NCBI GenBank assembly: GCA_900450595.1
Contig: UGGS01000001.1
Coordinates: 1,984,001 to 2,048,000 of the forward strand
Source: [Flavobacterium] thermophilum
Lineage (GTDB): Bacteria; Bacillota; Bacilli; Bacillales; Anoxybacillaceae
Direction of reading: 5' to 3'
Length of the DNA: 64,000 bases
The notes beneath the pieces were generated by a model. The model was not told where the DNA came from. It made no database searches and worked only from the letters and a program-made list of their open reading frames with translations. The first letter of the stretch is position 1; each line of letters begins with the position of its first letter. The position numbers were made by a program, and so were the translations under genes. Positions 1 through 9,602 of the stretch are shown piece by piece.

Positions 1-536
1 CAAGCCCCAAGCAAAAACGCGATGCGCGCGATTTGTTCGACGACTTGCGACAGCGCCGTCGGGCCCATCGACTCATGTCCTTGGAAAAATCCGCGGATCA
101 AGCTCATCACCGGCACGATGAGGAGCGCAAAGCTGACCGCGCGGATGACGGCCGTGACGTCGTCGACCGAGTTGACGTTCGTTTTCGCATCGATGACGTG
201 CGGCGCCAAGATGGGCGCCAGGGCGTACAAAATGAGCCATGAGGCGATGCCGCTTGCGATCATCAAGACAAGGCCGGAGCGAAAGAGCCGATAGCCGACG
301 CCGTATTCCCCAAGCGCGTTGTATTTCGACACAAACTTTGACACCGCCACCGGCAGCCCGCCGGTCGCCAAGCTCAAAAAAATTTGGTACGGCACATAGC
401 CGTATCCGTACAGCGCCCCGCCGCGCTCGCCGACAAGATGGTAAAACGGGATGACGTAAAATAAACCAAGAAGGCGAGAAATCATCACGCCAGCCGTTAA
501 AATAAACGTGCCGCGCAGCAGTTTCGATGTTGACAT
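1..536 (-). CDS. ytgP: Lipid II flippase / polysaccharide biosynthesis protein, MurJ-SpoVB type (YtgP), N-terminal part
   Basis: The first 178 codons of a minus-strand gene that runs off the left edge of the window. The start is an ATG at 536 behind a GGGAAGGGG ribosome site. The translation begins MSTSKLLRGTFILTAG and continues with alternating hydrophobic helices typical of the MATE/MurJ superfamily, including IRGFFQGHESMGPTALSQ, a motif shared with SpoVB/YtgP proteins. Members flip lipid-linked cell-wall precursors across the membrane; YtgP is the MurJ-type flippase of B. subtilis. It diverges from ytfP, as in B. subtilis. The C-terminal part is outside the window. Confidence 0.85.
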   Translation of the reverse strand, partial: MSTSKLLRGTFILTAGVMISRLLGLFYVIPFYHLVGERGGALYGYGYVPYQIFLSLATGGLPVAVSKFVSKYNALGEYGVGYRLFRSGLVLMIASGIASWLILYALAPILAPHVIDAKTNVNSVDDVTAVIRAVSFALLIVPVMSLIRGFFQGHESMGPTALSQVVEQIARIAFLLGA

Positions 537-642
537 ATGACCCCTTCCCTAGCCATGGACGTTGAAAATGACAACGTATCTATTTTACCATAGTTGTCAA
601 TGGAACGAAAAATATCGGCCACGCGCAGAAAGAAAGGGTGGA

Positions 643-1959
643 ATGAACATGGGATACGACGTCATCATCATCGGCGGCGGTCCGTCCGGGCTCATGGCGG
701 CCATCGGCGCCGGCGAAGAAGGGGCGAAGGTGCTCTTGTTGGAAAAAGGAACGAAGCTCGGGCGCAAGCTCGCCATCTCCGGCGGCGGACGCTGCAACGT
801 GACGAATCGGCTGCCGGTGGATGAAATGGTCCGCCATATTCCCGGCAACGGCCGCTTTTTATACAGCGCCTTTTCCGTATTTAACAATGAAGACATCATC
901 CGCTTTTTTGAGCGGCTCGGCGTGCCGCTCAAGGAGGAAGACCACGGCCGCATGTTTCCTAAAAGCGACAGCGCCCAGTCGGTCGTCGACGCGCTTGTTC
1001 GCGAATTGTCGCGCCTTGGCGTCGATGTTCGGCTTGAATCGCCAGTGGCGGACGTGTTGTATGAACAAGGAAAAACAGTCGGTGTCACGCTGAAAAGCGG
1101 GGAGACGATCCACGCCCGTGCGGTTGTCGTCGCCGTCGGCGGCAAATCGGTGCCGCAAACCGGCTCAACAGGCGACGGCTATCCGTGGGCGGAAAAAGCG
1201 GGCCACACGGTGACCGAATTGTTTCCAACCGAAGTTCCGATCGTCTCGCATGAGCCGTTCATCAAAGAGCGGACGCTGCAAGGCTTGTCGCTGCGCGACG
1301 TCGCGTTAAGCGTCTTAAAGCCGAATGGCAAACCGATCATCACCCACCGGATGGATATGCTGTTTACGCACTTCGGCATTTCCGGCCCAGCTGCTCTCCG
1401 CTGCAGCCAGTTTGTCGTTAAGGCGTTGAAAAAAGCGGCGGACGGCGCGGTCAAAATGAGCATCGACGCGCTTCCGGACGTGACACAGGAAGAACTGTTT
1501 CAACAGTTCGCCAAGCTGTGCAAAGAGGAGCCGAAAAAGGCGATGAAAACGATCACCAAAACGGTTCTTCCCGAGCGGTACGCCGTCTTTTTGCTCGAGC
1601 AGGCCGGCATCGACCCGCACGCCTCTGCCGGCACGGTCGGCCATGAGGCGCTGCGGGCGTTTGTCCGACAGTGCAAACAGTTTACCTTTTACGTCCACGG
1701 CACGCTGCCGCTTGAGAAAGCATTCGTCACCGGCGGCGGCGTGTCGGTCAAAGAAATTGAGCCGAAGACAATGGCCTCCAAATGCATGGCCGGCCTTTAC
1801 TTTTGCGGGGAAATTTTGGACATTCACGGCTACACGGGCGGCTACAACATCACCGCCGCCCTTGTCACCGGGCGGCTCGCCGGCGTGAACGCCGCCCGCT
1901 ATGCATTGGCGGAAAAAAACGGGGCGAGCGGCTCCGCGGGGCAGACAGCAACGAATTGA
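643..1959 (+). CDS. ytfP: FAD/NAD(P)-dependent flavoprotein of the HI0933/BaiN family (YtfP)
   Basis: 438 residues. The N-terminus ([12 protein letters not shown]) is a Rossmann dinucleotide-binding fold, followed by the family signature [13 protein letters not shown] near residue 45. The C-terminal [16 protein letters not shown] segment binds the flavin. This is the usual length for the HI0933 family (often labelled BaiN or aminoacetone oxidase); the physiological substrate in Bacillaceae is not established. I chose the ATG at 643 because AGAAAGGGTGG lies just upstream; an in-frame ATG at 562 has no ribosome site and adds 27 unconserved residues. It diverges from ytgP. Confidence 0.9.
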   Translation: MNMGYDVIIIGGGPSGLMAAIGAGEEGAKVLLLEKGTKLGRKLAISGGGRCNVTNRLPVDEMVRHIPGNGRFLYSAFSVFNNEDIIRFFERLGVPLKEEDHGRMFPKSDSAQSVVDALVRELSRLGVDVRLESPVADVLYEQGKTVGVTLKSGETIHARAVVVAVGGKSVPQTGSTGDGYPWAEKAGHTVTELFPTEVPIVSHEPFIKERTLQGLSLRDVALSVLKPNGKPIITHRMDMLFTHFGISGPAALRCSQFVVKALKKAADGAVKMSIDALPDVTQEELFQQFAKLCKEEPKKAMKTITKTVLPERYAVFLLEQAGIDPHASAGTVGHEALRAFVRQCKQFTFYVHGTLPLEKAFVTGGGVSVKEIEPKTMASKCMAGLYFCGEILDIHGYTGGYNITAALVTGRLAGVNAARYALAEKNGASGSAGQTATN

Positions 1960-2151
1960 CCACCGTCCTCATGCCCCTCGGGTGCTCCGGGGCGTTCGCT
2001 GACATTCCGACAACGCCCGTCTTCAAGGCGGGCGATCGCAAAATTTCGCCGCCTGAAATGGAAATGCCGCAACAAAAAAAGCGTCGCCCGCTTTGGGGGG
2101 ATCAGCACGAAAACGGCCAAAGAATCCCGCAGTCTGGAGCCGTGTGAAGTG

Positions 2152-2331
2152 TCAAGTCCGGTAAATGACCATGGCGGAAAAACAGTAGATTTGCTCGCCT
2201 TCCGATTCCATCGCCGCCACGCTGTACTTGACATCGATCAACTGTCCGTCTTTCAATCGGGCTAAAAAATCATTGACCGCCGCTTCCAAATCTTTTTCAT
2301 GCTCTTTATCAAACACTTTCACTTTGTACAT
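2152..2331 (-). CDS. cse60: Sporulation protein Cse60
   Basis: A 59-residue protein starting MYKVKVFDKEHEKDLE, matching the small Cse60 family, which in B. subtilis is made in the mother cell under sigma-E. Its biochemical role is unknown. The ATG at 2331 sits 6-7 bases after GGGGGA; another in-frame ATG two codons upstream (2337) would place the ribosome site too close. It is transcribed in the same direction as the protease gene upstream, but a terminator lies between them. The 190 bases between ytfP and this gene hold no other recognisable gene. Confidence 0.85.
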   Translation of the reverse strand: MYKVKVFDKEHEKDLEAAVNDFLARLKDGQLIDVKYSVAAMESEGEQIYCFSAMVIYRT

Positions 2332-2387
2332 CGCCATTCCCCCGTTTTCTTTTTCCTTTTCCACGCATTTAGGGAAAATCCTGCCCA

Positions 2388-2430
2388 CAAAAGGCGTCAC
2401 GCGCCCCCGAACAGCGGGACGCGTGACGTC
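2388..2430 (-). terminator. Rho-independent terminator of the neutral protease gene
   Basis: A perfect 9-bp stem pairs 2395-2403 (CGTCACGCG) with 2420-2428, and a short T run follows on the minus strand. It lies 17 bases after the protease stop codon. Confidence 0.75.
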
Positions 2431-2446
2431 AGAAACTTCATTCGTC

Positions 2447-4093
2447 TTAATACACTCCAACCGCATTGAACGCCTGTTTCACCGAGTTGACTTCTTGGCT
2501 TGTCGACCCGTACAAATCAGCGGCCGCTTGCACGCAGGCGGCGCGCAGCTGGCTGAAGTTCGACGTCGGCGTCAAATAGTAGACAAGCGCCCGGTAGAAA
2601 ATTTTCCCCATTTTGTCGCGGCCGATGCCGGTGACGCTCACGCCGTAATGGACGCCGCCTTGGCTGAGCAAGTACGCCGCTTTATTGATGATGCCGCTGT
2701 TCGTATGGACGCCGCCGTTGTCTTGCGTGCCGGTGTACCGTTTGGAATAATGATCCGGATCGCCGTATTTCGCGGGGTCGGACATTGAGCGGAGCGCATC
2801 GCCGGCGACCCCAGGCGTGTAAATGTCTTCGCCAATCTCCCAGTCCGGGTTGCGGTTGGCGTAGAACTCCACGAGCGTGCCGAAAATATCGGACATCGCT
2901 TCATTGATGGCGCCAGATTCGTTTTGGTAAACAAGCCCGGCCGTATAATCCGTCACCGCATGGGTCAACTCATGCCCAACGACGTCAATGCCGCCGGAAA
3001 ACGGCAAAAACGTCTGTCCATCGCCATCGCCGTACACCATTTGCGAACCGTTCCAAAACGCGTTGTTGTAGCCGCGGCCATAATGGACGGTCGAACGGAT
3101 GGCGGCGTTGCTGCCGTCATAGCTCAGGCGGCCGTGCACATTTTTGTAGTAATCATACACGACGCCGGCGTAATAATGGGCGTCCACGGCCGCCGCGTCA
3201 TAGCTGGCGAACAGTTGGTTGTCGCCATCGGCCCACAAGCTGCCGGGCAGTGTAGTGCGGTTTCGTCCGTCATACGTAAAAATGCCGCTGCCGCGCGTAT
3301 TGTCTTGCAAATAGTAGTAGCCGTAATACGAGGAATACGTCGTATTGATATATTTCTGATCCCCCAACACACCGCGGCCCACGCCGACTGTCGACGCGCC
3401 GGCGACCGGCTGCCCGCCGCCGGGCTTGGCGGTGTCGATTTGGTTGAACTTATTCAAAATGGCCCCATCGGTTGCATCAATGATATACACCCAGTTGCCG
3501 GGAACCGGGGTTAAAAAGCGGACGTTCACTTCATAAGCGAGGCGGGCCGTGCCATCAGTCGGGTAAATGACGAGCCGCGTCCGCTCGCCGTTTTCGGTTG
3601 TCGGCCGCTCCTTCGTCACTGTCTCCGTTACGTCTTGCTCGGCAATAGCTTCCGCCTGTTGGACGGTGACCGTTTTCGCCTTTTTCAACCGCGGCTGGCC
3701 GTCTAAATTGGGAATTAAAGACCCCGACAGCGCGATCAGCTCGCCATCTTTCACATGGGCAGCCAGCATGGCGCCGTAAACCGGTATACCGTGATGCCGC
3801 TGTTCAAACCGCATCACGGTATGGCCAAGTTCGTCAGTCTGTTTGCCGATCAGCGCCAAACGGTCGCGGGCGCGTCCGCCGAGGCGGAATGTGCCGTTTT
3901 GCCGATCGACGTATTGATAAACGAGCTCTTCCGGCGCTTGTTCCCCTCCGTTTAGCAACGAACCGGACACGAATGACGGCGTCTTCCATTGTTCGTTCCA
4001 GACGATCGATTCCCCCTTCGCCGAAGCGCCGATCGGCGCCGCCAGCAGGCCGAACGCCAGCCCGATCGCCCCGAGCATCGCCCGTTTGTTCAT
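2447..4093 (-). CDS. nprM: Neutral protease (bacillolysin, thermolysin-like, M4 family; NprT/NprM type)
   Basis: 548 residues, the length of the secreted G. stearothermophilus neutral protease precursor. Residues 1-25 are a signal peptide ending GASA. A propeptide (FTP and PepSY-like regions) reaches about residue 229, and the mature enzyme starts near [12 protein letters not shown]. The zinc site is HELTH with the third ligand in the downstream GAINEAMSD segment; the catalytic His is in the GGVHTNSG region. It degrades extracellular protein and is calcium-stabilised. NprA and the NprX-like peptide are encoded immediately upstream on the same strand, which matches the known arrangement of protease and activator. 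The start is ATG with AGAGGAG just before it. Confidence 0.97.
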   Translation of the reverse strand: MNKRAMLGAIGLAFGLLAAPIGASAKGESIVWNEQWKTPSFVSGSLLNGGEQAPEELVYQYVDRQNGTFRLGGRARDRLALIGKQTDELGHTVMRFEQRHHGIPVYGAMLAAHVKDGELIALSGSLIPNLDGQPRLKKAKTVTVQQAEAIAEQDVTETVTKERPTTENGERTRLVIYPTDGTARLAYEVNVRFLTPVPGNWVYIIDATDGAILNKFNQIDTAKPGGGQPVAGASTVGVGRGVLGDQKYINTTYSSYYGYYYLQDNTRGSGIFTYDGRNRTTLPGSLWADGDNQLFASYDAAAVDAHYYAGVVYDYYKNVHGRLSYDGSNAAIRSTVHYGRGYNNAFWNGSQMVYGDGDGQTFLPFSGGIDVVGHELTHAVTDYTAGLVYQNESGAINEAMSDIFGTLVEFYANRNPDWEIGEDIYTPGVAGDALRSMSDPAKYGDPDHYSKRYTGTQDNGGVHTNSGIINKAAYLLSQGGVHYGVSVTGIGRDKMGKIFYRALVYYLTPTSNFSQLRAACVQAAADLYGSTSQEVNSVKQAFNAVGVY

Positions 4094-4433
4094 TCTCCTC
4101 TTCCCCTTTCTTGAATATGTATTTGATGATTCCTTACATTCTGAATTTTACCAAAATAGTCATCCTTATTGTATTGGGAAAATGAACGGCAATGACACGC
4201 CCTCCGTGCACGGCCGGACTTTCGTTTTTCCTCCCCTGGTTCTTTTCGGCTATATCCCGAGAACGAAAGGAGGCTCGCTTCGTCCATAGCGCAATGCTTC
4301 CTGATCCACAGCAAGGCGTGACGCCACCCGGGGAAGGGGGCCTCCTCCGCTCATAAAAAACATCTATGTGCAAGCCTTGCTCCCCACCCAGGCATGAAAA
4401 TGACTGATCAAGGCGGCGCATTTTCAAAGAAAA
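4094..4433 (-). promoter_or_regulatory. Upstream region of the neutral protease gene, with a candidate NprA operator
   Basis: 340 bases between the nprA/nprX terminator and the protease start, with no credible gene. An exact 8-bp inverted repeat, TGAAAATG / CATTTTCA, lies at 4395-4402 and 4419-4426 with a 16-base spacer containing TGATCA. An extended -10-like TGGTAAAAT is visible on the minus strand at about 4151-4159, roughly 60 bases before the start codon. NprA is known to activate this promoter; assigning this repeat as its operator is inference. Confidence 0.4.
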
Positions 4434-4456
4434 AAGGGGCCCTTTAGGGGCGCCAC
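4434..4456 (-). terminator. Terminator after the nprA-nprX pair
   Basis: A 7-bp GC stem with one mismatch (4436-4442 with 4448-4454) and a 5-base loop, followed on the minus strand by six T residues. It separates nprA/nprX from the protease gene, so the protease needs its own promoter. Confidence 0.6.
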
Positions 4457-4500
4457 TGTTTACGGTTTTGCTTTAGTTTCGCGGCCTATCGCACGCCCGG

Positions 4501-4629
4501 TTACCGGGCGATCACGGTCGGCGGCGGATGTTCGTCTTTCGCTGCTTCTTTCACGCCGGTTCCGCCGGCGAAGGCGGAAGCAAGACCAAGGACAGCGAGT
4601 GCGATGATCAGGATGATTCGCTTTTTCAA
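4501..4629 (-). CDS. nprX: NprX-like signalling peptide precursor
   Basis: A 42-codon ORF starting with TTG at 4629. An AAAGGAGGTG ribosome site overlaps the nprA stop codon, and only 5 bases separate the two genes. The N-terminus is Lys-Lys-Arg followed by a hydrophobic stretch (IILIIALAVLGLASAFAG), a secretion signal. The tail is short and polar, ending KDEHPPPTVIAR. This is the architecture of Phr/PapR/NprX pheromone precursors: export, cleavage, and re-import of a C-terminal oligopeptide that binds an RRNPP regulator, here NprA. The B. cereus NprX active peptide has a different sequence, so the mature form here is unknown. The identification rests on position and architecture. Confidence 0.75.
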   Translation of the reverse strand: MKKRIILIIALAVLGLASAFAGGTGVKEAAKDEHPPPTVIAR

Positions 4630-4634
4630 CCGCT

Positions 4635-5909
4635 TCACCTCCTTTCCCGTTTCCGCAAAAGCTCGCAACTGAGCCGATAATAATGGGCCGCTTGTTTGTA
4701 CTGGCGCAAGCGCGCGTAGTAATCGGCCAAATATTCGGCATAGCAGGCGGCGTCTTCGTATTCTTTCCGCCTTTGAAAATACGGAATGGCTTCGTGCTTG
4801 AGCAGCCGCTCGAACGCTTCCCCCTCGCCCGACAACAGCAGCCGGTAAATGGAAAAATGCAAATAATACTCATAATGCTCGGACGCGCCGTTAGGGGCTT
4901 GTTCGAGCTGTTTCCACCCTTCCTCGACAGCCATCGACGCTTTGCGATAATGCTTGGCATCGCAATGCACGCGCACGAGCGACAAAAGCGTGATGAGCCG
5001 AGCATCCAGCGGGGCGTCCTCTTTATAGATCAAACTGTTCTCGTAATGTTGCACCGCCTCGCGGTATTGACGTTTCATTCCTTTCAAGTGGCCGAGATTG
5101 TGTTCCACAATCCCCAGAAGCCGTCGATCATCCACCATCCTCGCCGCCTTTTGGGCCAGCAGACAATGGTCGACCGCTTTGTCGATCTCCCCGCATCGCC
5201 GGTAGCAAATCGCGAGCAAAATATGGCATTCAGCGCTGCGGCGCAAATCGTACTCCGCCTGACTGAGCGCCAAGGCCTGCTCGGCATAGCGGAGGCACGA
5301 AAACACGTTCCACGTCCGGCTGTATGAAAGCGCCAACAAATAATCCAAATCCGCCTTCTCCCAGCCCGGCCGGCGTTCCGCCCCCGACAACCGTTCTGCC
5401 TTTTGGTAGCATTGCAAAGCATCGTCGTATTTTTCTTGACAATAATAGAGAAGCCCAAAAAACTTCCAATAGTAGTAGCGCATCGCATCATCGAGCGCCT
5501 CATACCACTCCTGTACGCTCCGCGCCGCCGCCTCAGCCCCTTTGACATCGCGAAGCAGCAGCAAATACCGGACGTACATCAATTGGAAGTAAATCGCCGC
5601 TTCGATATCGTTGCTCTCCTGGCACAGCTGCCTCACCGTTTCATGCTTCTCGCGGGCGGCTTGCACCTCTCTGGCCACCATCGTTTTGTACCAGTCCATC
5701 ACCGATTCACGCCATGAAGCGGCCGTTTTGCCTTCACCTTGACGGATGCCGAGCCGGCGGAACAGCAGGTCAAGCACGTCTTTGCTCGGCGTGGCTTGAT
5801 TGTTTTCAATTTTCGACAAATACGAGACCGAAATGATACCGTCCGCCGCCTCCTCTTGAGTCAACCCTTTCATCAAGCGGGCCAATTTCACGCGATCGCC
5901 CAGTTTCAA
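4635..5909 (-). CDS. nprA: Transcriptional activator NprA (NprR-type RRNPP quorum-sensing regulator)
   Basis: 424 residues. Residues 5-60 form an XRE-type helix-turn-helix (KLARLMKGLTQEEAADG ... SVSYLSKIENNQATPS). The rest is alpha-helical tetratricopeptide repeats, as in NprR/PlcR/Rap proteins that bind re-imported peptides. In G. stearothermophilus nprA activates the adjacent neutral protease gene. The start is TTG at 5909, placed so that the HTH begins at its usual position; the ribosome site (AGGGATCGATGGCGG) is weak. It forms a two-gene unit with the NprX-like peptide. In NprR, DNA binding depends on the peptide; the same is inferred here. Confidence 0.92.
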   Translation of the reverse strand: MKLGDRVKLARLMKGLTQEEAADGIISVSYLSKIENNQATPSKDVLDLLFRRLGIRQGEGKTAASWRESVMDWYKTMVAREVQAAREKHETVRQLCQESNDIEAAIYFQLMYVRYLLLLRDVKGAEAAARSVQEWYEALDDAMRYYYWKFFGLLYYCQEKYDDALQCYQKAERLSGAERRPGWEKADLDYLLALSYSRTWNVFSCLRYAEQALALSQAEYDLRRSAECHILLAICYRRCGEIDKAVDHCLLAQKAARMVDDRRLLGIVEHNLGHLKGMKRQYREAVQHYENSLIYKEDAPLDARLITLLSLVRVHCDAKHYRKASMAVEEGWKQLEQAPNGASEHYEYYLHFSIYRLLLSGEGEAFERLLKHEAIPYFQRRKEYEDAACYAEYLADYYARLRQYKQAAHYYRLSCELLRKRERR

Positions 5910-5992
5910 CCGCCATCGATCCCTTCATTTTTCGTTTACTGAAAATTATAACGTTTTTTCTTCCCGCTTCCATCACACTTCAGCACTAAAAC

Positions 5993-6027
5993 AAAAAAAG
6001 GCGCCCCAAACGATTGGGACACCTTTC
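5993..6027 (-). terminator. Terminator downstream of the repeat array / rhodanese gene
   Basis: An imperfect stem pairs 6000-6009 with 6014-6025 around ACGA and is followed by seven T residues on the minus strand. It probably ends the ytwF transcript and insulates nprA. Confidence 0.65.
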
Positions 6028-6060
6028 GGCCGAAACGCGCAAGCCGCCCTCGGCAGCCGG

Positions 6061-6220
6061 CTTCGTTCCGGCTGAAGCCGTCAGTTCTGTTTGAGATGAA
6101 GGCGTTCCCGGTCGAAGCCGTCATGCCTGTTTGACATGGGCGTGTTCCCGGTCGAAGCTGCCACGTCTGCTTGACATGGCGGCGTTTCCGGTCGAAGCCC
6201 GCATCGCCATTTGGCACGGG
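6061..6220. repeat. Four tandem imperfect 40-bp repeats
   Basis: Units lie at 6061-6100, 6101-6140, 6141-6180 and 6181-6220, exactly 40 bases each. All share a core like GTTCCCGGTCGAAGC followed by TTTGACATGG. A fifth, degenerate unit may follow to 6260. Because 40 is not a multiple of three, the array does not encode a repeated peptide. It lies between ytwF and its terminator, so it would be part of the ytwF 3' untranslated region. Confidence 0.85.
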
Positions 6221-6263
6221 CGCCCGGCCGCGGTCAGGCGGAAGCGGCAGGCGCGACGAGGCA

Positions 6264-6578
6264 TCATCGTTTCGGCACCGTTTCCCCTTCCCACTCAATC
6301 ATGCCGCCTGTCATGTTGCAAACACGGTAGCCGCGCTCTTGCAAATAGCGGCAGACGTTTTCGCTACGCCGCCCGGAGCGGCAGACGAAAATATATTCTT
6401 CATTGCGGTCGAATTCCTCAAGCCGATCGGGGATGTCGCCCATTTTGATATGCTTGGCGCCGGGGATCATGCCGAGGGCAACTTCTTCGTCTTCGCGCAC
6501 ATCGACAATGTTCAGCTTTTCACCGCGTTCGAGTTTTTCCTTCACCTCAGCCGGGGTAATTTCTTTGATCTCTTCCAT
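6264..6578 (-). CDS. ytwF: Rhodanese-like sulfurtransferase (YtwF)
   Basis: 104 residues forming a single rhodanese domain. The catalytic loop CRSGRRS carries the active cysteine at about residue 66 and is preceded by the typical NIVDVREDEE strand. Single-domain rhodaneses carry persulfide sulfur for thiolation reactions; the acceptor is unknown. The ATG at 6578 has AAGGAG 10 bases upstream. It follows leuS on the same strand, as ytwF does in B. subtilis, with 239 bases between them that hold no recognisable gene. Confidence 0.88.
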   Translation of the reverse strand: MEEIKEITPAEVKEKLERGEKLNIVDVREDEEVALGMIPGAKHIKMGDIPDRLEEFDRNEEYIFVCRSGRRSENVCRYLQERGYRVCNMTGGMIEWEGETVPKR

Positions 6579-6817
6579 GGCGGACCGACTCCTTTCTTTG
6601 ATCGTTTCAGCAAACGGTTCTTGCTTTTGGCCGCTTCGACAAACGGCGGCGAGAAAGCGCAGTTTCCCCGCCCGCTGCCTAAAAGCACATCGGCGATGGA
6701 CGCCCGCTTCCGCGCCAAGCGGAGGGACAAAGCCGGCCCAGACGGCGCGGGCGCCGTTGCGGTTGCTTCGCAGGAAACGGCACGCGCCACCGCCTGTGCG
6801 GATCGAACAGCCAACGA

Positions 6818-9235
6818 TCAGTTGGCGACGATATTGACGAGCTTGCCGGGGACGGCGATCACTTTGCGCACCGTTTTGCCCTCGAGCTGCTCTTTGATTT
6901 TTTCGTCGGCCAGCGCCCGCTCCTCGAGCGCTTCTTTTGGCAAGTCGGCTGGCACGTGCAGGCGCGACCGCACTTTGCCGTTGATTTGCACGACGATTTC
7001 GACGACGTCGTCGACGAGCTTCGTTTCATCATACGCCGGCCACGGTTCATAGGCGATCGTGTCCGTATGGCCGAGCTTTTGCCACAGCTCCTCGCCGATG
7101 TGCGGACAAACCGGTGACAAGAGCTTGACGAAGCCTTCCATGTATTCTTTTTTCATTTGCTCGGCTTTATACGCTTCGTTGATAAACACCATCAGCTGCG
7201 AAATGGCAGTGTTAAAGCGCAAGCCTTCATAGTCTTCCGTCACTTTTTTCACCGTTTGATGATAGACGCGCTCGAGCGTATCGTTCGCCGGTTCGTCGAC
7301 AATGTTCGGGTTCAGTTCGCCATTCTCGGTGACAAAGAGTCTCCAGACGCGGTCGAGGAAGCGCCGCGCCCCGTCAAGCCCTTTCGTCGACCAGGCGATC
7401 GACGCTTCAAGCGGCCCCATGAACATTTCATACAGCCGCAGCGTGTCGGCGCCATGGCTTTCGACGATATCGTCCGGGTTGACGACGTTGCCTTTTGATT
7501 TGCTCATTTTTTCGTTGTTTTCGCCCAAAATCATCCCTTGGTTGAACAGCTTTTGGAACGGCTCTTTCGTCGGCACGACGCCAAGGTCGTAGAGAAACTT
7601 ATGCCAGAAGCGGGCGTACAGCAAATGCAAGACCGCGTGCTCCGCCCCGCCGATGTAGACGTCGACCGGCAGCCATTTTTTCAATTTCTCCGGGTCGGCG
7701 AGCTGCTTGTCGTTGTGCGGGTCGATGTAGCGCAAGTAATACCAGCAGCTGCCCGCCCATTGTGGCATCGTGTTCGTTTCGCGCCGCCCTTTTTTCCCAG
7801 TTTTCGGGTCGACGACGTTGACCCATTCTTCGATGTTGGCGAGCGGCGACTCGCCCGTTCCCGACGGACGGATTTCATCTGTTTTCGGCAGCACAAGCGG
7901 CAATTCCTCTTCCGGCACCGGCGTCATCGTGCCGTCTTCCCAATGGATGATCGGAATCGGCTCGCCCCAGTAGCGCTGGCGGCTGAACAGCCAGTCGCGC
8001 AGCCGGTACGACACTTTTTTCCGCCCTTTGCCATGCTCCTCAAGCCAGGCGATCATTTTGTCGATCGCTTCCTGCTTGTTCAAGCCGTTTAAAAACTCGG
8101 AGTTGATATGCTCGCCATCTCCGGTGTACGCTTCCTTTTCGATATTCTCGCCGGCAACGACTTCTTTGATCGGCAAGTGGAATGTTTTCGCGAATTCATA
8201 GTCGCGCTCATCGTGCGCCGGCACGGCCATGATCGCTCCGGTGCCGTAGCTCATCAAGACGTAGTCGGCGATCCAAATCGGAAGCCGCTCGCCCGTGACC
8301 GGGTGAATGGCGTACGCGCCGGTGAACACACCCGTTTTTTCTTTCGCCAAATCGGTGCGCTCAAGGTCGCTTTTGCTTTGAATTTCCTTTAAGTAGGCGT
8401 CAACGGCTGGCTTTTGCTCCGGCGTTGTGATTTTTTCCACGAGCGGATGCTCCGGCGCCAAGACGGTGTACGTCGCGCCAAACAGCGTATCGGGCCGCGT
8501 CGTGAAGACGGTGAACGTTTCGTCATGGCCGTCGACGGCGAACTCGATTTCCGCTCCCTCCGAACGGCCAATCCAGTTGCGCTGCATTTCCTTAATGCTT
8601 TCCGGCCAGTCGAGCTCTTCTAAGTCTTCGAGCAGCCGGTCGGCGTAGGCGGTGATTTTCAACACCCATTGCCGCATCGGCTTGCGGATGACCGGATGCC
8701 CGCCGCGCTCGCTCCGGCCGTTGATCACCTCTTCGTTCGCCAGCACCGTGCCGAGCGCCGGACACCAGTTGACCGGCACTTCATCCATGTAGGCGAGCCC
8801 TTTTTCATACAGCTTCAAGAAAATCCATTGCGTCCATTTGTAATAGTTCGGGTCGGTCGTATTGATCTCCCGGTCCCAGTCGTACGAAAAGCCAAGCGAT
8901 TTGATTTGCCGGCGGAAATTGTCGATGTTTTTTTGCGTAAACTCCGCCGGGTCGTTGCCGGTATCGAGCGCATATTGCTCGGCCGGCAGCCCGAACGCGT
9001 CCCAGCCCATCGGGTGAAGGACGTTGTACCCTTGCATCCGCTTCATGCGCGCCAAAATATCGGTCGCCGTATATCCTTCCGGATGGCCGACGTGCAAGCC
9101 GACGCCGGATGGATACGGGAACATGTCGAGAACGTAAAACTTCGGCTTGTCATCATCATCGGGCGTGCGGAACGTTTTGTTTTTCTCCCAATAGTCCTGC
9201 CATTTTTGTTCAATTTCGCGGTGGTTGAAGCTCAT
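6818..9235 (-). CDS. leuS: Leucyl-tRNA synthetase
   Basis: 805 residues, a normal bacterial length. Class I signature [12 protein letters not shown] (the HIGH motif) is near residue 47 and KMSKSKGN (KMSKS) near residue 577; the CP1 editing domain lies between, with the conserved [12 protein letters not shown] segment. It charges tRNA-Leu in the cytosol. I chose the ATG at 9235 with AGGAGGAGTGCTGCG before it; an in-frame extension upstream would run into the leader. Expression is controlled by the T-box leader just upstream. Confidence 0.98.
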   Translation of the reverse strand: MSFNHREIEQKWQDYWEKNKTFRTPDDDDKPKFYVLDMFPYPSGVGLHVGHPEGYTATDILARMKRMQGYNVLHPMGWDAFGLPAEQYALDTGNDPAEFTQKNIDNFRRQIKSLGFSYDWDREINTTDPNYYKWTQWIFLKLYEKGLAYMDEVPVNWCPALGTVLANEEVINGRSERGGHPVIRKPMRQWVLKITAYADRLLEDLEELDWPESIKEMQRNWIGRSEGAEIEFAVDGHDETFTVFTTRPDTLFGATYTVLAPEHPLVEKITTPEQKPAVDAYLKEIQSKSDLERTDLAKEKTGVFTGAYAIHPVTGERLPIWIADYVLMSYGTGAIMAVPAHDERDYEFAKTFHLPIKEVVAGENIEKEAYTGDGEHINSEFLNGLNKQEAIDKMIAWLEEHGKGRKKVSYRLRDWLFSRQRYWGEPIPIIHWEDGTMTPVPEEELPLVLPKTDEIRPSGTGESPLANIEEWVNVVDPKTGKKGRRETNTMPQWAGSCWYYLRYIDPHNDKQLADPEKLKKWLPVDVYIGGAEHAVLHLLYARFWHKFLYDLGVVPTKEPFQKLFNQGMILGENNEKMSKSKGNVVNPDDIVESHGADTLRLYEMFMGPLEASIAWSTKGLDGARRFLDRVWRLFVTENGELNPNIVDEPANDTLERVYHQTVKKVTEDYEGLRFNTAISQLMVFINEAYKAEQMKKEYMEGFVKLLSPVCPHIGEELWQKLGHTDTIAYEPWPAYDETKLVDDVVEIVVQINGKVRSRLHVPADLPKEALEERALADEKIKEQLEGKTVRKVIAVPGKLVNIVAN

Positions 9236-9279
9236 CGCAGCACTCCTCCTATCAAGTTCTACTTGCATCATAGACGAAA

Positions 9280-9535
9280 ATATGTACAAAAAAACCCCTC
9301 ATCCCGAACAAAAGGGACGAGAGGAACGCTTCCCGCGGTACCACCCTTTTTGGCGCGCCGGCGCGCACCCGCTTTTTTCCTTAACGCAGACTCACGGCCG
9401 GCGTTATCGGTCGCAGCCGTTCACGCCGGCAACTCCGAGGCGAGTTCGCGGATTGACTTCGGTTGACTCGCACCGGCCGTCAACTCTCTGCCGTCCGTCA
9501 AGCCCGCTACTATTCCTCTTCACCGTTGTTCGCAT
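9280..9535 (-). promoter_or_regulatory. T-box riboswitch controlling leuS
   Basis: The leader begins with the typical GAAGAGGAATAGTA-like stem I start at about 9530. The conserved T-box AAGGGTGGTACCGCG lies at 9334-9348. A GC-rich terminator at 9287-9324 ends in seven T residues, about 50 bases before leuS. A CTC triplet in the GAACTCGC context (9443-9445, minus strand) is the likely leucine specifier codon. Uncharged tRNA-Leu would stabilise the antiterminator. Confidence 0.95.
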
Positions 9536-9602
9536 TTCTAGTTTTGAAACGGCAAATTTATTATTATTGTAAAAAATTTGTCGATCGATTGCAAGCGGAA
9601 AA

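Noticed and set aside
6061-6220. CRISPR array
   Set aside because: The 40-bp units are contiguous, with no unique spacers, and no cas genes are present in the window.
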